Source: Aliiglaciecola sp. CAU 1673
GTDB lineage: Bacteria > Pseudomonadota > Gammaproteobacteria > Enterobacterales > Alteromonadaceae
Direction of reading: 5' to 3'
NCBI RefSeq assembly: GCF_029223185.1
Contig: NZ_JARHUG010000011.1
Location: forward strand, 1 to 64,000
DNA length: 64,000 nucleotides
The translations under genes were made by a program, and so were the position numbers. The notes beneath the pieces are model-generated. The model saw nothing but the letters and a program-made list of their open reading frames with translations. It searched no databases and was not told where the DNA came from. This document shows positions 1 through 9,625 of the stretch, piece after piece; position 1 is the first letter of the stretch, and every line of letters begins with the position of its first letter.

Positions 1-61
1 GCAGGGCTTCTGCTTTAAACTCTTCGCCGTGGCGTTTACGGGATCTGGATTCTTTTGTCAT
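1..61 (-). CDS. IS3-family transposase OrfA, N-terminal fragment
   Basis: An ATG at 61 on the minus strand starts a frame that reads MTKESRSRKRHGEEFKAEAL to the window edge. This short basic opening followed by an EFKAEAL segment is typical of the helix-turn-helix OrfA subunit of IS3-family elements, which binds the inverted repeats and is normally joined to the DDE subunit OrfB by a -1 frameshift. Only 20 residues are visible, so subgroup and integrity cannot be judged. An AGGTG lies a few bases upstream of the ATG as a ribosome binding site. Confidence 0.7.
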   Translation of the reverse strand, partial: MTKESRSRKRHGEEFKAEAL

Positions 62-127
62 GCTTCACCTCGATTGCGATTCTATCGCTTAACGAGGTGT
101 CCAGTCTTGTTGGTATGGATCACACCA
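1..127 (-). mobile_element. IS3-family insertion sequence, terminal part
   Basis: The window opens inside an insertion sequence that reads on the minus strand. Its end carries the first 20 codons of an OrfA-type transposase, and about 65 bp of non-coding terminal DNA follow to roughly position 127, where a CA dinucleotide suits the TG...CA ends of IS3-family elements. The outer boundary is inferred because the reading frame of the interrupted host gene becomes continuous just after it. The rest of the element, the other inverted repeat and any target duplication lie outside the window. Confidence 0.7.
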
Positions 128-1265
128 TAAAGAAGAGTTCTTTAAAAAATATAACAATATATTCATGCATGTAGACGGTGACGATCTGGTAAAAACGTTG
201 AGTCATGTACCTATCTTAAAAAATAATGATGGACTATTGTCGTTCTCATATCCATACATTTACTACTTCTTTGCGGCCAAAAAAATCGCTGAGGGTTATC
301 AAACCAAGGTCGAAGTAAAGCAAGCCTTCAACAAGTTACTTGCTGGATTCCATCGTGAAGATTACTCGAATATTTTGGTCTTCATTACGCACCATTCAAA
401 AGAGAAGTGGGTAACAGATGAGATAAATTCTGTTCTGAGTAAACTGTTTGAAAACCACAAAGAGTCCAGACTGACCAATGAACAATTGTCGTTTATGGAT
501 GATTTTCTAAGTCAAATTCCACAGTTGATCTTGGAAACGAAAGGAATTCAAGAAGCAAGAGATGAGAGAAATAAACAATTAGATAAAAATGATAGGGTAA
601 AGAAAGATGATAGTATAGATAGTGATGAAGTTCCGTCCGATATTTTGGTAAGTATTAACAAAACGTTTAAAGGAATGGAAATATCTGGGCAAATTTTGAA
701 AAATCGTCATGCAACACTAGAAAAATCAATTTTATTGTCGCTTGCTGAACATGGTACATCTACAGGCTTGAGGTTTTTGGACTACTTTATTTCAATTTCT
801 GATAGCACTAAAGGCGAAATTATTAATGTAGTTTTGTCTCTTTTGAAGGAATCTAACGATATTTCAAATTCTGAACTTGAAGACCATGCTAAAAAAGCCT
901 ATTACCACTTGGTATACAGTGTCATAAATGCGGTTGTCAGAAAAATTTCTTCATCAGTAGGATCTCGCGAGGCTTATGAAATATATGTCGAGCTTGAAAA
1001 GAAATCAGACTCCCCAGCAATTACACTAATAAAACAAGCGATAGATTTGCAATTTAATAGAAACGTCGATTTCATAGAGCTAGAACGTACTAATTATAAG
1101 TTGAGAAATAATCCAATTTGTCAACATATCTTAAAAGAAATTATAGTTCAACATGTCTACATGTTCCCGACTGACTACAAAGAAAAGCAAAAGCTCGAGA
1201 ATCTTTTCGGTATACCTGTCAAGCGCCAAAGGCAATTCGATAGCAATAAGAAAGGTAAAGGTTGA
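128..1265 (+). pseudogene. C-terminal part of a STAND/NACHT-like NTPase, 5' end removed by an IS
   Basis: A 366-residue frame can start at the ATG at 165, but it is already open from the IS boundary at about 127 and reads like continuous protein (KEEFFKKYNNIF before the first Met). No Shine-Dalgarno site precedes 165. Residues 24-40 (LLSFSYPYIYYFFAAKKIA) resemble the winged-helix segment that follows the NTPase domain in bacterial STAND/NACHT proteins, where aromatic residues precede FFAA or YFAA. The remainder is a charged, alpha-helical region of unknown function. Walker A and B motifs would lie in the missing upstream part. The gene is A+T-rich compared with the housekeeping genes downstream, which suggests horizontal origin. 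STAND NTPases are often antiphage proteins, but defence is inference here. I read this as a remnant disrupted by IS insertion. Confidence 0.5.
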
Positions 1266-1536
1266 ATAAGCAATAAACTTCGTTAGCTCTGCCATTAGCA
1301 CTCAACGGTCCGAGGCGGAGCTTCGGAAGGCAGCACCGAGCGATTTAGAGTCGTTGGCATTCGTAACTGTGTCGGACTGCATTAGAAAAGGACCAGGTCT
1401 AAGGAATCTATATACTTGTATCATGTGCCTGCCAATACCAGATGTTGGTATTAAGGACTCAATCGTAATTTTTTATTAACGCAATTCAAAATCACATATT
1501 TTAATTACATGCAACGTCGACCAATATATTTAACAT
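1266..1536. other. Intergenic, no gene recognised
   Basis: I see no convincing coding region. The stretch is mildly A+T-rich and contains a small inverted repeat, AATACC and GGTATT separated by seven bases, near 1435-1453. It lacks the T-run of a terminator. It separates the truncated NTPase from the 3' end of the frameshifted minus-strand gene. Confidence 0.4.
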
Positions 1537-1910
1537 TTATACTCCCATTTTTTTCTGTTCTAACAAGTCAGCTCGAAATGGCTCGTTATAAAAGTAACGA
1601 ATAACCCAAATATATTTCGTCATGTTTTGATCAACGTAGGCTGCGTTTATTAATGAATTTTTTTCACTGTCGTACAGTTCAATGTGAGTTATTTTAAATT
1701 TGGAGACACCTTCTGGTTGCGATACATTTGCGAGTTCAGGGCTGAGGATTACTGTTTTTTATCAAGTTCAATGTATAGCTTCCTGCCAACTTCGTTGTCG
1801 CCTTCTGACACAAACACGCAGGTGTTTTTATTAAGTGAAGATTTTGCAGATGCTGGAGCCATGATTATGGTGGCGACAATTATGGCTAACGTGAGAATTG
1901 GTCTTGCCAT
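1537..1910 (-). pseudogene. Small secreted protein, frameshifted in an A-run
   Basis: On the minus strand an ATG at 1910, preceded by AGGA at good spacing, begins a 53-codon frame with a clear signal peptide (MARPILTLAIIVATIIMAPASA, cleavage after about residue 22). It stops at 1749-1751 just after a run of six A (1755-1760 on the plus strand). Adding one A restores a frame that continues to a stop at 1537-1539, giving about 124 residues with a segment reading FKITHIELYDSEKNS and ending RADLLEQKKMGV. The total length, 374 bp, is one short of a multiple of three, as expected for a single deletion. I do not recognise the family. The break could be real, a sequencing error in a homopolymer, or slippage-tolerant. 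Confidence 0.6.
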
Positions 1911-2165
1911 TTAGTATTCCTAAAAGTTGCTTAAATCAAGGTTTATCTAACGATACTGAGTATTAGAGCTAGGGGCAATCATATAGATTCGGCTCTTTTA
2001 TGTGCACACTGAAAACTATTTTATGAATGCCTGCAATCGTAAAAGCTGACATAGGGTCCAAGATTTTTTAAGGTCCGCAATTGGCACCAAAACGGCCCTT
2101 ACTGTTCACAGGCAAACAGCTTTGCCAGTTTGTCCCTGTGGAACGTTATTTATACCTCTATAAAA

Positions 2166-2298
2166 GCACTGCGATGTCGGCGGTGACATAAGCCGGTGTT
2201 CACTAAGCAGACCTTTCGCAACATGGATGTTGCGGCAGAGCCCCCATGGAAGGGTTCACGGCGTGTCTGTGTGGGAATACCGGCTTGTGGCACAGTGC
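2166..2298. repeat. Intergenic element with nested inverted repeats
   Basis: About 133 bp between the frameshifted secreted-protein gene and yebC can fold back on itself. The outer pair is GCACTG (2166-2171) with CAGTGC (2293-2298). The middle pair is AAGCCGGT (2190-2197) with ACCGGCTT (2279-2286). An inner perfect hairpin, GCAACAT-GG-ATGTTGC, lies at 2218-2233. It encodes no plausible protein. It may be a dispersed repeat such as a small non-autonomous element, or a structured RNA. Only one copy is visible here. The flanks (1911-2165 and 2299-2370) show no gene. Confidence 0.5.
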
Positions 2299-2370
2299 TG
2301 ACCTTCAGATTTACTCAACCTCTGTGATATGAAGTGTCAGATGGCGTTACGCCTAATCCCATTAATCAAT

Positions 2371-2396
2371 AAAAAAGCCGCTGGTTAGCGGCTTTT
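2371..2396 (-). terminator. Intrinsic terminator of the yebC-family gene
   Basis: Inverted repeat AAAAGCCGCT / AGCGGCTTTT with a short loop, followed on the minus strand by a T-run, 20 bp after the stop codon of the gene ending at 2416. Confidence 0.85.
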
Positions 2397-2415
2397 CAAT
2401 AAGAAATGGTCTTTC

Positions 2416-3138
2416 TTACTCTTCAATCTCGGCGTTGTGGTAGATGTCCTGCACATCGTCGCAATCGTTGAGCATATTCATAAACTTCTCAAACACCGCC
2501 ACATCTTCACCGGTGATCTTGGCCGTGGTTTGCGGCACAAAGGTGATTTCTTCGGTTTCAAATTCGATACCGTCGAAAGCTTCGGTTAGCGCCGTTTTTA
2601 TTTTGTAGAACTCGGTATGAGGGGCAAACACCGTGACCATGCCGTCTTCTACTTCAACGTCGGTTACATCGGCGTCGGCCATCATCAGCGCTTCCAGTAC
2701 CGGTTCGTCATCCTCACCCTTAAAGGAGAAAATCGCCTGATGATCAAACATGTGCATGACCGCGCCAGGAGCACCAATCTTGGAGTTGGTCTTGGTGAAG
2801 CAGTTACGTACATCGGTGATAGTACGATTGTTGTTGTCGGTCAGACAGTCAACAATCACCATGCAGCCGCCGGGACCATAGCCCTCATAGCGGGCTGGGG
2901 TATAGTCTTCGCCACCGGCGCCTTTGGCTTTTTCAATGGCTTTTTCGACCACATGGGCCGGTACCTGGTCTTTTTTGGATTTTTCAATCAGGCGGCGCAG
3001 TGCCAGGTTAGTATCGGGATCCGGTCCACCGCTTTTAGCGGCCACATAGATCTCTTTACCGTATTTTGAAAACACCTTGCTCTTGGCGGCCTGGGTTTTT
3101 GCCATCGCGACCTTGCGAACTTCAAAAGCTCTGCCCAT
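2416..3138 (-). CDS. YebC/PmpR-family protein (YeeN-like branch)
   Basis: A 240-residue protein of the YebC/PmpR/TACO1 family, described in different members as DNA-binding regulators or as factors that help ribosomes through difficult peptides. The first residues (MGRAFEVRK) and the blocks [27 protein letters not shown] and NNRTITDVR are family hallmarks. The opening and the block order resemble E. coli YeeN rather than the YebC that sits next to ruvC, and no ruv genes are present. It is cytosolic, with no membrane segment. It is a single gene with its own terminator. The exact role of the YeeN-like branch is not established, so I leave the symbol blank. Confidence 0.9.
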   Translation of the reverse strand: MGRAFEVRKVAMAKTQAAKSKVFSKYGKEIYVAAKSGGPDPDTNLALRRLIEKSKKDQVPAHVVEKAIEKAKGAGGEDYTPARYEGYGPGGCMVIVDCLTDNNNRTITDVRNCFTKTNSKIGAPGAVMHMFDHQAIFSFKGEDDEPVLEALMMADADVTDVEVEDGMVTVFAPHTEFYKIKTALTEAFDGIEFETEEITFVPQTTAKITGEDVAVFEKFMNMLNDCDDVQDIYHNAEIEE

Positions 3139-3224
3139 GGGAAATTCTCTCAGTTCTGGTTGAAAGGGGGTTGTCTACACAACAAAGCCGCAGATTCTAA
3201 CGCCTTTGGCCCCGTTTTGACCAG

Positions 3225-3779
3225 TCAATCCCTCGAAGTTTCCGGCTTATACCACAACCGCGCCGCCAACAACCCGGAAAGAAAACCAAACAAGTGGGAT
3301 TCCCATGAGATAAATGGCTGGCTGGGGAAGATCCCAAATAGCAAACCGCCATACAGCGCCAGTACTAGCATGGCGATAACAATTTTGATGAATTCACGGC
3401 TGAGAAAGCCGGCCAACAGTAAGAAAGCAAACAGGCCATAGACCAATCCACTGGCGCCTACATGCAGTGCGTTGCGGCCGAATAACCAGACACACAGGCC
3501 GCCAACTATGATGATGGTCCCGCACACCAGTAAATAGCGTTTTATGCCATAGTCCAAGACCAAAAAGCTAAACAATGCCAAGGCTAAAATGTTGGAAAAG
3601 AAATGACTTAAATTGGCATGCAGCCACGGGGCAAATAGCACGCCCCATAAGGCTTCGCCCTGCCGGGGAACGATGCCCAGTTGATTAAGGGAGCGGCCAG
3701 TCAATACATTGAGGAGTTCGATAAGGGCAAAGCTGGCCAGGATCCACAGTAGCACCTTGATATTTTGCTTATCGGTCAT
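3225..3779 (-). CDS. Rhomboid-family intramembrane serine protease
   Basis: A 184-residue polytopic inner-membrane protein with about six membrane segments. It shows the rhomboid signature: His54, His59 and Asn63 in the LHANLSHFFSN stretch, the catalytic GASG motif with Ser110, and His162 in the last helix (ESHLFGFLSG) as the dyad partner. Family members cleave transmembrane helices of other membrane proteins. The compact size resembles short rhomboids and rhombosortase-like enzymes, but I see no GlyGly-CTERM substrate nearby. The gene is monocistronic on the minus strand, 86 bp after the yebC-family gene start. The substrate is unknown. Confidence 0.85.
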   Translation of the reverse strand: MTDKQNIKVLLWILASFALIELLNVLTGRSLNQLGIVPRQGEALWGVLFAPWLHANLSHFFSNILALALFSFLVLDYGIKRYLLVCGTIIIVGGLCVWLFGRNALHVGASGLVYGLFAFLLLAGFLSREFIKIVIAMLVLALYGGLLFGIFPSQPFISWESHLFGFLSGLLAARLWYKPETSRD

Positions 3780-3869
3780 GTTTTTTCCTTAATAATGAGG
3801 GCGTTATAAGCCGCAGTTGCCTGACTCACAGGATAGCGTTGCAGATGCCATCCATCCAGTGAATACCCG

Positions 3870-4292
3870 CTACCTGTCCTCAGAGAGCATTTTTTGCCTG
3901 GTTTTCTCATCGATCACTAAATAGGTTTGAGGCTGGCCACTGAATTCCACCAGTAACTCGGTGACATACAGATCTTTCACCTTATTTTTCTGACCTAATC
4001 CGCGCAATTGTTGTAGCAATGCGGCTTTGACCTGATCGACGGCATTGTCCTTAATCAGATCCTTTACCCGAAAGGTTTTCAGGGTGGCCACCACCCGCTC
4101 CTGCGCTTCCAGGCCGTCCTGTAAATCCAGGTATTCCTGTTGCCATACCAGGCTTACGGAGGCAGTCAGACGGTGTTGGGCATCATTGGCCGGATTTACC
4201 GAGATACTGGGCAACTGTTGTACTTGTGCCGCCCAACCAGAGTAGCTGAATATTAGCAGTGTAAGGCCTAACACCTGTGATTGTAGTTGCAT
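3870..4292 (-). CDS. FliL-like periplasmic protein
   Basis: A 140-residue protein with an N-terminal signal peptide (MQLQSQVLGLTLLIFSYSGWAA). The C-terminal half resembles the periplasmic domain of FliL: a helix (VDQVKAALLQQLRGL), then KVKDLYVTELLVE near residues 104-116. FliL is normally a single-pass membrane protein at the flagellar stator. Here the anchor appears replaced by a cleavable signal peptide and no flagellar genes are near. A flagellar role is therefore uncertain, and it may be a FliL paralogue of unknown use. It is convergent in time with nothing: the next gene on the left is the rhomboid, 90 bp away on the same strand. Confidence 0.55.
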   Translation of the reverse strand: MQLQSQVLGLTLLIFSYSGWAAQVQQLPSISVNPANDAQHRLTASVSLVWQQEYLDLQDGLEAQERVVATLKTFRVKDLIKDNAVDQVKAALLQQLRGLGQKNKVKDLYVTELLVEFSGQPQTYLVIDEKTRQKMLSEDR

Positions 4293-4405
4293 AGGAGTCC
4301 TTGTTTGTGTTTGGCTGTTTCTTGAGTTTCAGGGTCCATCAACTACCTTAAAGCAAAATTCCCGCACTGCAATTTCTGCAAAGAATTAAAGGCTAGGAGG
4401 GATCC

Positions 4406-4984
4406 ATGGATCGTTTAAGAATGTTAAGCTGGGGCGCTTTTATGATTTTTCTGGGGGCGCTGTTCTATGGCGTTCGCGATCTTGGCACCCCCATTTTGGC
4501 TTTGGGCGCCAAACTCTACCTGTATCTGGCCTTTATCTTCTTTCTGCGTTTTAAAATGGCCCTGGACGATCACTTCTATTTTGGGGTGACCGCCATGAAA
4601 CGGTGGCAATCGGTCAGCGGCTTCTTCGTCGGCGTGCTGTCTTGGTTCTTTTATATTTTTGCCGGCTATTCACTTTCGAGTATTGCAGATTCCTACTTGC
4701 TGTTGTTGCTGGCGATGGCGGTTTCAACCTTGTGGATAGTGGTTACGGCCATTAAAGACGGCTTTTACCGTGAGCAGAAAATTTGGCTGGCGACCAATGC
4801 TATCTATATGGGGGGATTGGGCTTTTTGCTCTGGTCTGAGAGTGCTGCCGAGGACACCACAGGTGAGTGGCTTGAGAGCCTGCTGCGCAGTGACGTGATT
4901 GCGGTTGGCGTGCTGATTTTACTGCTGGGCACGGCTATTATCGACTTTCGCTTGAGCAAGTCCATGGAGCATGCCGGGCATTGA
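4406..4984 (+). CDS. Hypothetical polytopic membrane protein
   Basis: A 192-residue protein with about six hydrophobic segments: residues 8-25, 32-48, 72-92, 96-115, 130-145 and 165-180. The start is well supported by AGGAGG eight bases before the ATG. The region between helices 4 and 5 contains charged residues (IKDGFYREQKIW), and a cytoplasmic C-terminal tail ends in HAGH. I do not recognise the family. It stands alone, divergent from the FliL-like gene and followed by an intrinsic terminator. It could be a transporter-like or sensor membrane domain, but nothing in the sequence shows which. Confidence 0.7.
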   Translation: MDRLRMLSWGAFMIFLGALFYGVRDLGTPILALGAKLYLYLAFIFFLRFKMALDDHFYFGVTAMKRWQSVSGFFVGVLSWFFYIFAGYSLSSIADSYLLLLLAMAVSTLWIVVTAIKDGFYREQKIWLATNAIYMGGLGFLLWSESAAEDTTGEWLESLLRSDVIAVGVLILLLGTAIIDFRLSKSMEHAGH

Positions 4985-5013
4985 AAGCCCTGCTGATATC
5001 AGGTTGTTAGATT

Positions 5014-5042
5014 GGAACGGACCATTGCGATCCGTTCCTTTC
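5014..5042 (+). terminator. Intrinsic terminator
   Basis: GGAACGGA / TCCGTTCC stem with a nine-base loop, followed by TTTCTC. It lies 30 bp after the membrane protein stop and just before the convergent chemoreceptor 3' end, so it may act from both sides. Confidence 0.75.
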
Positions 5043-5050
5043 TCAATCCT

Positions 5051-6688
5051 TCAAGCGCCGCTCATGCGCAGTTTGGCAATCACACCGGCCATACGATCTT
5101 TGACTTCCAACAGTGTTTGGTTGTCATCGCTACAAGAGGCCGCATGCACACCATTGAGGGTGGCAATCTCGCCAAGTTCAACCAGGTTATCTTTGATGTC
5201 ATGGGTGACACCGGATTGCTGTTGAATGGCGGAGGCGATATGCCCATTTAAGCGCACAATCTGCTCGATGGCAGCGGTGATGGTGCGCAAATGGCTGTCG
5301 GCCGCATGCACTTTTTCGACGCTCAGCTCGGTTTTTTGGCGACCTTGTTCGATGGCGTTAACCGCATTGTTGGTGCCGTTTTGCACGTTCTGGATCATCT
5401 TTTGGATCTCTTCGGTGCTTTGCTGTGTGCGGGCAGCTAAGGTACGCACTTCATCGGCAACCACGGCAAACCCGCGTCCTTGCTCACCGGCACGGGCCGC
5501 TTCGATGGCGGCGTTAAGCGCGAGCAGGTTAGTCTGTTCGGCCACGCTCTTGATTACGTCCAATACCGAACCGATTTTCTTGGCATCCTCGTTGAGGGTT
5601 TGGATCACCGCCGCGGTGTCTTGTATTTGCTCCGAGGAGCTGGCGATGGTGGCGATAGTATCCTGCATGGCATGGATGCTGATATCAGCTGCGTTATCGG
5701 CTTCTCTGGCCGCTTGAACGGCTTCTTGCGCATTGGCTGAAATTTCCTTGGCCATGACAGCCAATTGCTCAACTGAGCCTTGTACCGAGTCGGTGCCCTG
5801 GTTTTGTTCTTCCACCCCTTTGCTGATAGCGCCGGCACTGTCGACCAGGCTGTGGCACACTTTATCCAGGTCGGACTGGGTATGACCCATCTCGCCACAA
5901 ATGTTCAGCAAATTTTGACGCAATGACTCGATAGCCCTGGACATACGGCCAATTTCATCTCTGCTGTCGATCAACACTTGTTTTTCGAACTCCCCTTTGC
6001 TCACGTTTCGCAAGTGGTCAATTAACGTTGTCATCGGTATGACAACTTGGCGGTTCATAAATAATGTCGTGATAAGTGCCGATAGCCCGATGGCGGCTAA
6101 AATAGCGATCAGGCTAAAGGTAATGGCTCGCTTGGAACCCTCTGCGCTCTGTGTACTCTTCTGAAGAATGATGTCATGCAGACTCTCACCCAAGGACTCC
6201 AGTAATTTGGTGGGACCCCGGTCGATACCGGCGACGGCGCTGTCACCGACTTTGTGGTCATAGCCTGAATCGACAAAGGCCTGATAGCCTTGCTTGTATT
6301 GCGCCAGTAGTGCTTGGTGCTGGCGTTTGAAGTCCTGCATCTGTGCGCGAATGGTATCTGGCACATCCATGCTTAAGAATTCATCACTGGCCTTTTGGAT
6401 TTGGTCTTGCTGGCTCAGAAAGCTGTTCCAGTACTTGTCCCGCTGCGCTGCATCCCCCCCCCGAAGTAATACATTTTTCCACTCTTGCACCTGGCGCTTG
6501 AAATTCAGGTTGATGTTGTCAGACAGGGTCGTCGCGCTCACTTCAACTTTCATCAACTTGTCGTAGTCGCTTACTTCATCTGCCAGCAACCAGATGCTGA
6601 CCATGGCGATAAGGCCCACAGAGAAAAAACCAAGACTAAGCAAGCCCAGTATTTTGGGGCGTAAACGTTGAAATTTGGCGGGGAGCAT
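5051..6688 (-). CDS. Methyl-accepting chemotaxis protein
   Basis: A 545-residue transmembrane chemoreceptor. Transmembrane helix 1 is at about 14-36, a helical periplasmic sensor domain at 37-187, transmembrane helix 2 at about 188-210, a HAMP domain at about 211-263 (ending [17 protein letters not shown]), and a long cytoplasmic coiled coil follows. The conserved signalling tip lies at about 379-418 ([20 protein letters not shown] onward), where CheA and CheW dock. The ligand-binding domain resembles four-helix-bundle types and its ligand is unknown. No CheR-tethering pentapeptide is seen at the C-terminus. It is a single gene, not next to other che genes. Confidence 0.93.
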   Translation of the reverse strand: MLPAKFQRLRPKILGLLSLGFFSVGLIAMVSIWLLADEVSDYDKLMKVEVSATTLSDNINLNFKRQVQEWKNVLLRGGDAAQRDKYWNSFLSQQDQIQKASDEFLSMDVPDTIRAQMQDFKRQHQALLAQYKQGYQAFVDSGYDHKVGDSAVAGIDRGPTKLLESLGESLHDIILQKSTQSAEGSKRAITFSLIAILAAIGLSALITTLFMNRQVVIPMTTLIDHLRNVSKGEFEKQVLIDSRDEIGRMSRAIESLRQNLLNICGEMGHTQSDLDKVCHSLVDSAGAISKGVEEQNQGTDSVQGSVEQLAVMAKEISANAQEAVQAAREADNAADISIHAMQDTIATIASSSEQIQDTAAVIQTLNEDAKKIGSVLDVIKSVAEQTNLLALNAAIEAARAGEQGRGFAVVADEVRTLAARTQQSTEEIQKMIQNVQNGTNNAVNAIEQGRQKTELSVEKVHAADSHLRTITAAIEQIVRLNGHIASAIQQQSGVTHDIKDNLVELGEIATLNGVHAASCSDDNQTLLEVKDRMAGVIAKLRMSGA

Positions 6689-6861
6689 AGATACCTCTTG
6701 TCACTGCCTGTGCCGGGTTGGCGCGAGGCGCGCGTATTTTATCCTCAAAAGTAGTGACGCAATATGACAGAACTGTGACAGCAAGATCCAGAAAATCATG
6801 GAAAATTGCAGTCATCGCAGGCTGTCTTTAAAATGGCGCCTCCTAAAGCTAGGTACAAGCC

Positions 6862-7896
6862 ATGAAAGTATCTGATTTTCGTTTTGAACTGCCCGATGAA
6901 TTGATTGCCCGCTACCCTCAGGCCAAGCGCTCTGCTAGTCGTTTATTGCATCTAAATGGTAAGAGTGGCGCGTTGGATCACCGCCAGTTTCCGGATATTG
7001 TGGATTTGCTCAATCCAGGTGACTTGCTGGTGTTCAATAATACCCGGGTGATCCCTGCCCGATTGCTGGGACAAAAAGAAAGCGGCGGCAAAGTGGAAGT
7101 GCTGGTGGAGCGTATTCTCGATGAGCATCGGGTGTTGGCCCATGTGCGTGCCAGCAAAGCCCCAAAACCCGGCACCGTGCTGGTACTGGAACAAGAAGTC
7201 AGAGCCGAGATGATTGGCCGCAAAGATGCCTTGTTCGAGCTGAAGTTCCTCAATGCGGAGCCGGTACTGGCCTTGCTTGAACAATATGGCCATATGCCGC
7301 TACCGCCTTATATCGATCGTCCCGATGAAGCCAGCGATCGCGAGCGTTACCAAACGGTCTATAACGAAAAGCCAGGGGCCGTGGCGGCTCCTACCGCAGG
7401 TTTGCATTTTGATGATGACATCCTCGAGCGCTTAGCCAGAAAAGGGGTACACACTGCGTTTGTGACCTTGCATGTGGGCGCGGGTACTTTCCAGCCGGTG
7501 CGGGTGGATAATGTTCTTGAGCATCAGATGCATTCGGAATATGCCGAAGTGCCGCAGGAAGTGGTTGATGCGGTTGTGGCGACCAAGCAGGCCGGCAAGC
7601 GCGTTGTGGCGGTGGGCACCACTTCTGTGCGCTCCCTGGAATCTGCCGCTAAGGCCGCGGGCGATAAGCTTATCGACACCTTCTTCGATGATACCGACAT
7701 CTTTATCTATCCCGGTTTTCACTTCAAAGTGGTGGATGCCATGATCACCAACTTCCATTTGCCGGAGTCGACCCTGATCATGCTGGTCAGTGCTTTTGCC
7801 GGTAAAGATAACATCATGAAGGCTTACCAACAGGCGATTGATACCCGCTACCGCTTTTTCAGCTATGGCGATGCCATGTTTATTGAGAAGCAATAG
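6862..7896 (+). CDS. queA: S-adenosylmethionine:tRNA ribosyltransferase-isomerase
   Basis: A 344-residue enzyme that transfers and isomerises the ribosyl part of S-adenosylmethionine onto 7-aminomethyl-7-deazaguanine at position 34 of tRNA, making epoxyqueuosine. Family blocks are clear: the N-terminal [32 protein letters not shown], the catalytic-region [21 protein letters not shown], and the C-terminal [20 protein letters not shown]. The length matches E. coli QueA (about 356). The next gene is tgt, which supplies the preceding step of the same pathway, so the two are likely cotranscribed at least in part. Confidence 0.97.
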   Translation: MKVSDFRFELPDELIARYPQAKRSASRLLHLNGKSGALDHRQFPDIVDLLNPGDLLVFNNTRVIPARLLGQKESGGKVEVLVERILDEHRVLAHVRASKAPKPGTVLVLEQEVRAEMIGRKDALFELKFLNAEPVLALLEQYGHMPLPPYIDRPDEASDRERYQTVYNEKPGAVAAPTAGLHFDDDILERLARKGVHTAFVTLHVGAGTFQPVRVDNVLEHQMHSEYAEVPQEVVDAVVATKQAGKRVVAVGTTSVRSLESAAKAAGDKLIDTFFDDTDIFIYPGFHFKVVDAMITNFHLPESTLIMLVSAFAGKDNIMKAYQQAIDTRYRFFSYGDAMFIEKQ

Positions 7897-7928
7897 CAAC
7901 ACAAACGCTGCTTTCAGGGCAAAAAGGG

Positions 7929-7958
7929 TACAACACCGCGCAGGCTATCCGGTATAAT
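7929..7958 (+). promoter_or_regulatory. Possible promoter for tgt
   Basis: A perfect TATAAT at 7953-7958 lies about 100 bp upstream of tgt. A -35 candidate (TACAAC, 7929-7934, 18-bp spacing) is weak. It would let tgt-yajC-secDF be expressed apart from queA. Confidence 0.4.
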
Positions 7959-8045
7959 CTGCGCTCATTTTGTACCAAGCCCACAAAATAAGTGGCACTT
8001 ATATGCTGGACTTGGTATTTCAGCCTCGGACTGTTTTCCGACTAG

Positions 8046-9197
<1,152 letters not shown>

Positions 9198-9219
9198 TAA
9201 TTACTAATAAGGGGAAACT

Positions 9220-9558
9220 ATGAGCTTATTTATTTCCAACGCCTATGCGCAGGCGGCACCGGCAGGTCAGCAAAGCGGTGGTTTTGAAATGTTGATCATG
9301 CTGGGTATCTTCGGCTTGATTTTCTACTTCATGCTGTATCGCCCACAGGCCAAGCGCGTCAAAGAGCATAAAAACCTGATCTCTTCTTTGAGCAAAGGTG
9401 ATGAAGTCCTGACCCAAGGTGGCTTGGTAGGTCGCATCACCAAGGTCAGCGATGACAAGGACTTTATGGAAATCGCCCTGAACGACAGCACCAACATCGT
9501 AGTGCAGAAGTCAGCGGTATCGGCTGTGTTGCCAAAAGGCACCATGAAAAACATCTAA
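9220..9558 (+). CDS. yajC: Sec translocase accessory subunit YajC
   Basis: A 112-residue single-pass inner-membrane protein that associates with SecD and SecF. The membrane helix lies at about 20-40 (LIMLGIFGLIFYFMLYRPQ), followed directly by the conserved YRPQAKRVKEH motif and a small cytoplasmic beta-rich domain (GDEVLTQGGLVGRITKV). AGGGGAAA upstream provides a ribosome binding site. It is in the tgt-yajC-secD-secF operon. Confidence 0.97.
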   Translation: MSLFISNAYAQAAPAGQQSGGFEMLIMLGIFGLIFYFMLYRPQAKRVKEHKNLISSLSKGDEVLTQGGLVGRITKVSDDKDFMEIALNDSTNIVVQKSAVSAVLPKGTMKNI

Positions 9559-9625
9559 GCCCTGACGGAAGAGGTGAGGCGAGTATTTCGCCTTACTTTC
9601 CCGTCTATGGACAAAGGATAAGGCA

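Noticed and set aside
1684-1914. Plus-strand 76-codon frame as a gene
   Set aside because: The minus strand carries the signal peptide, ribosome binding site and coherent two-frame protein, so this is a shadow.
3225-3779. Rhombosortase acting on the metalloprotease at 15654
   Set aside because: The metalloprotease lacks the GlyGly motif plus membrane helix plus basic end needed for a GlyGly-CTERM substrate.
5480-5740. Plus-strand frames inside the chemoreceptor gene
   Set aside because: They are antisense shadows of a well-defined MCP coding region.
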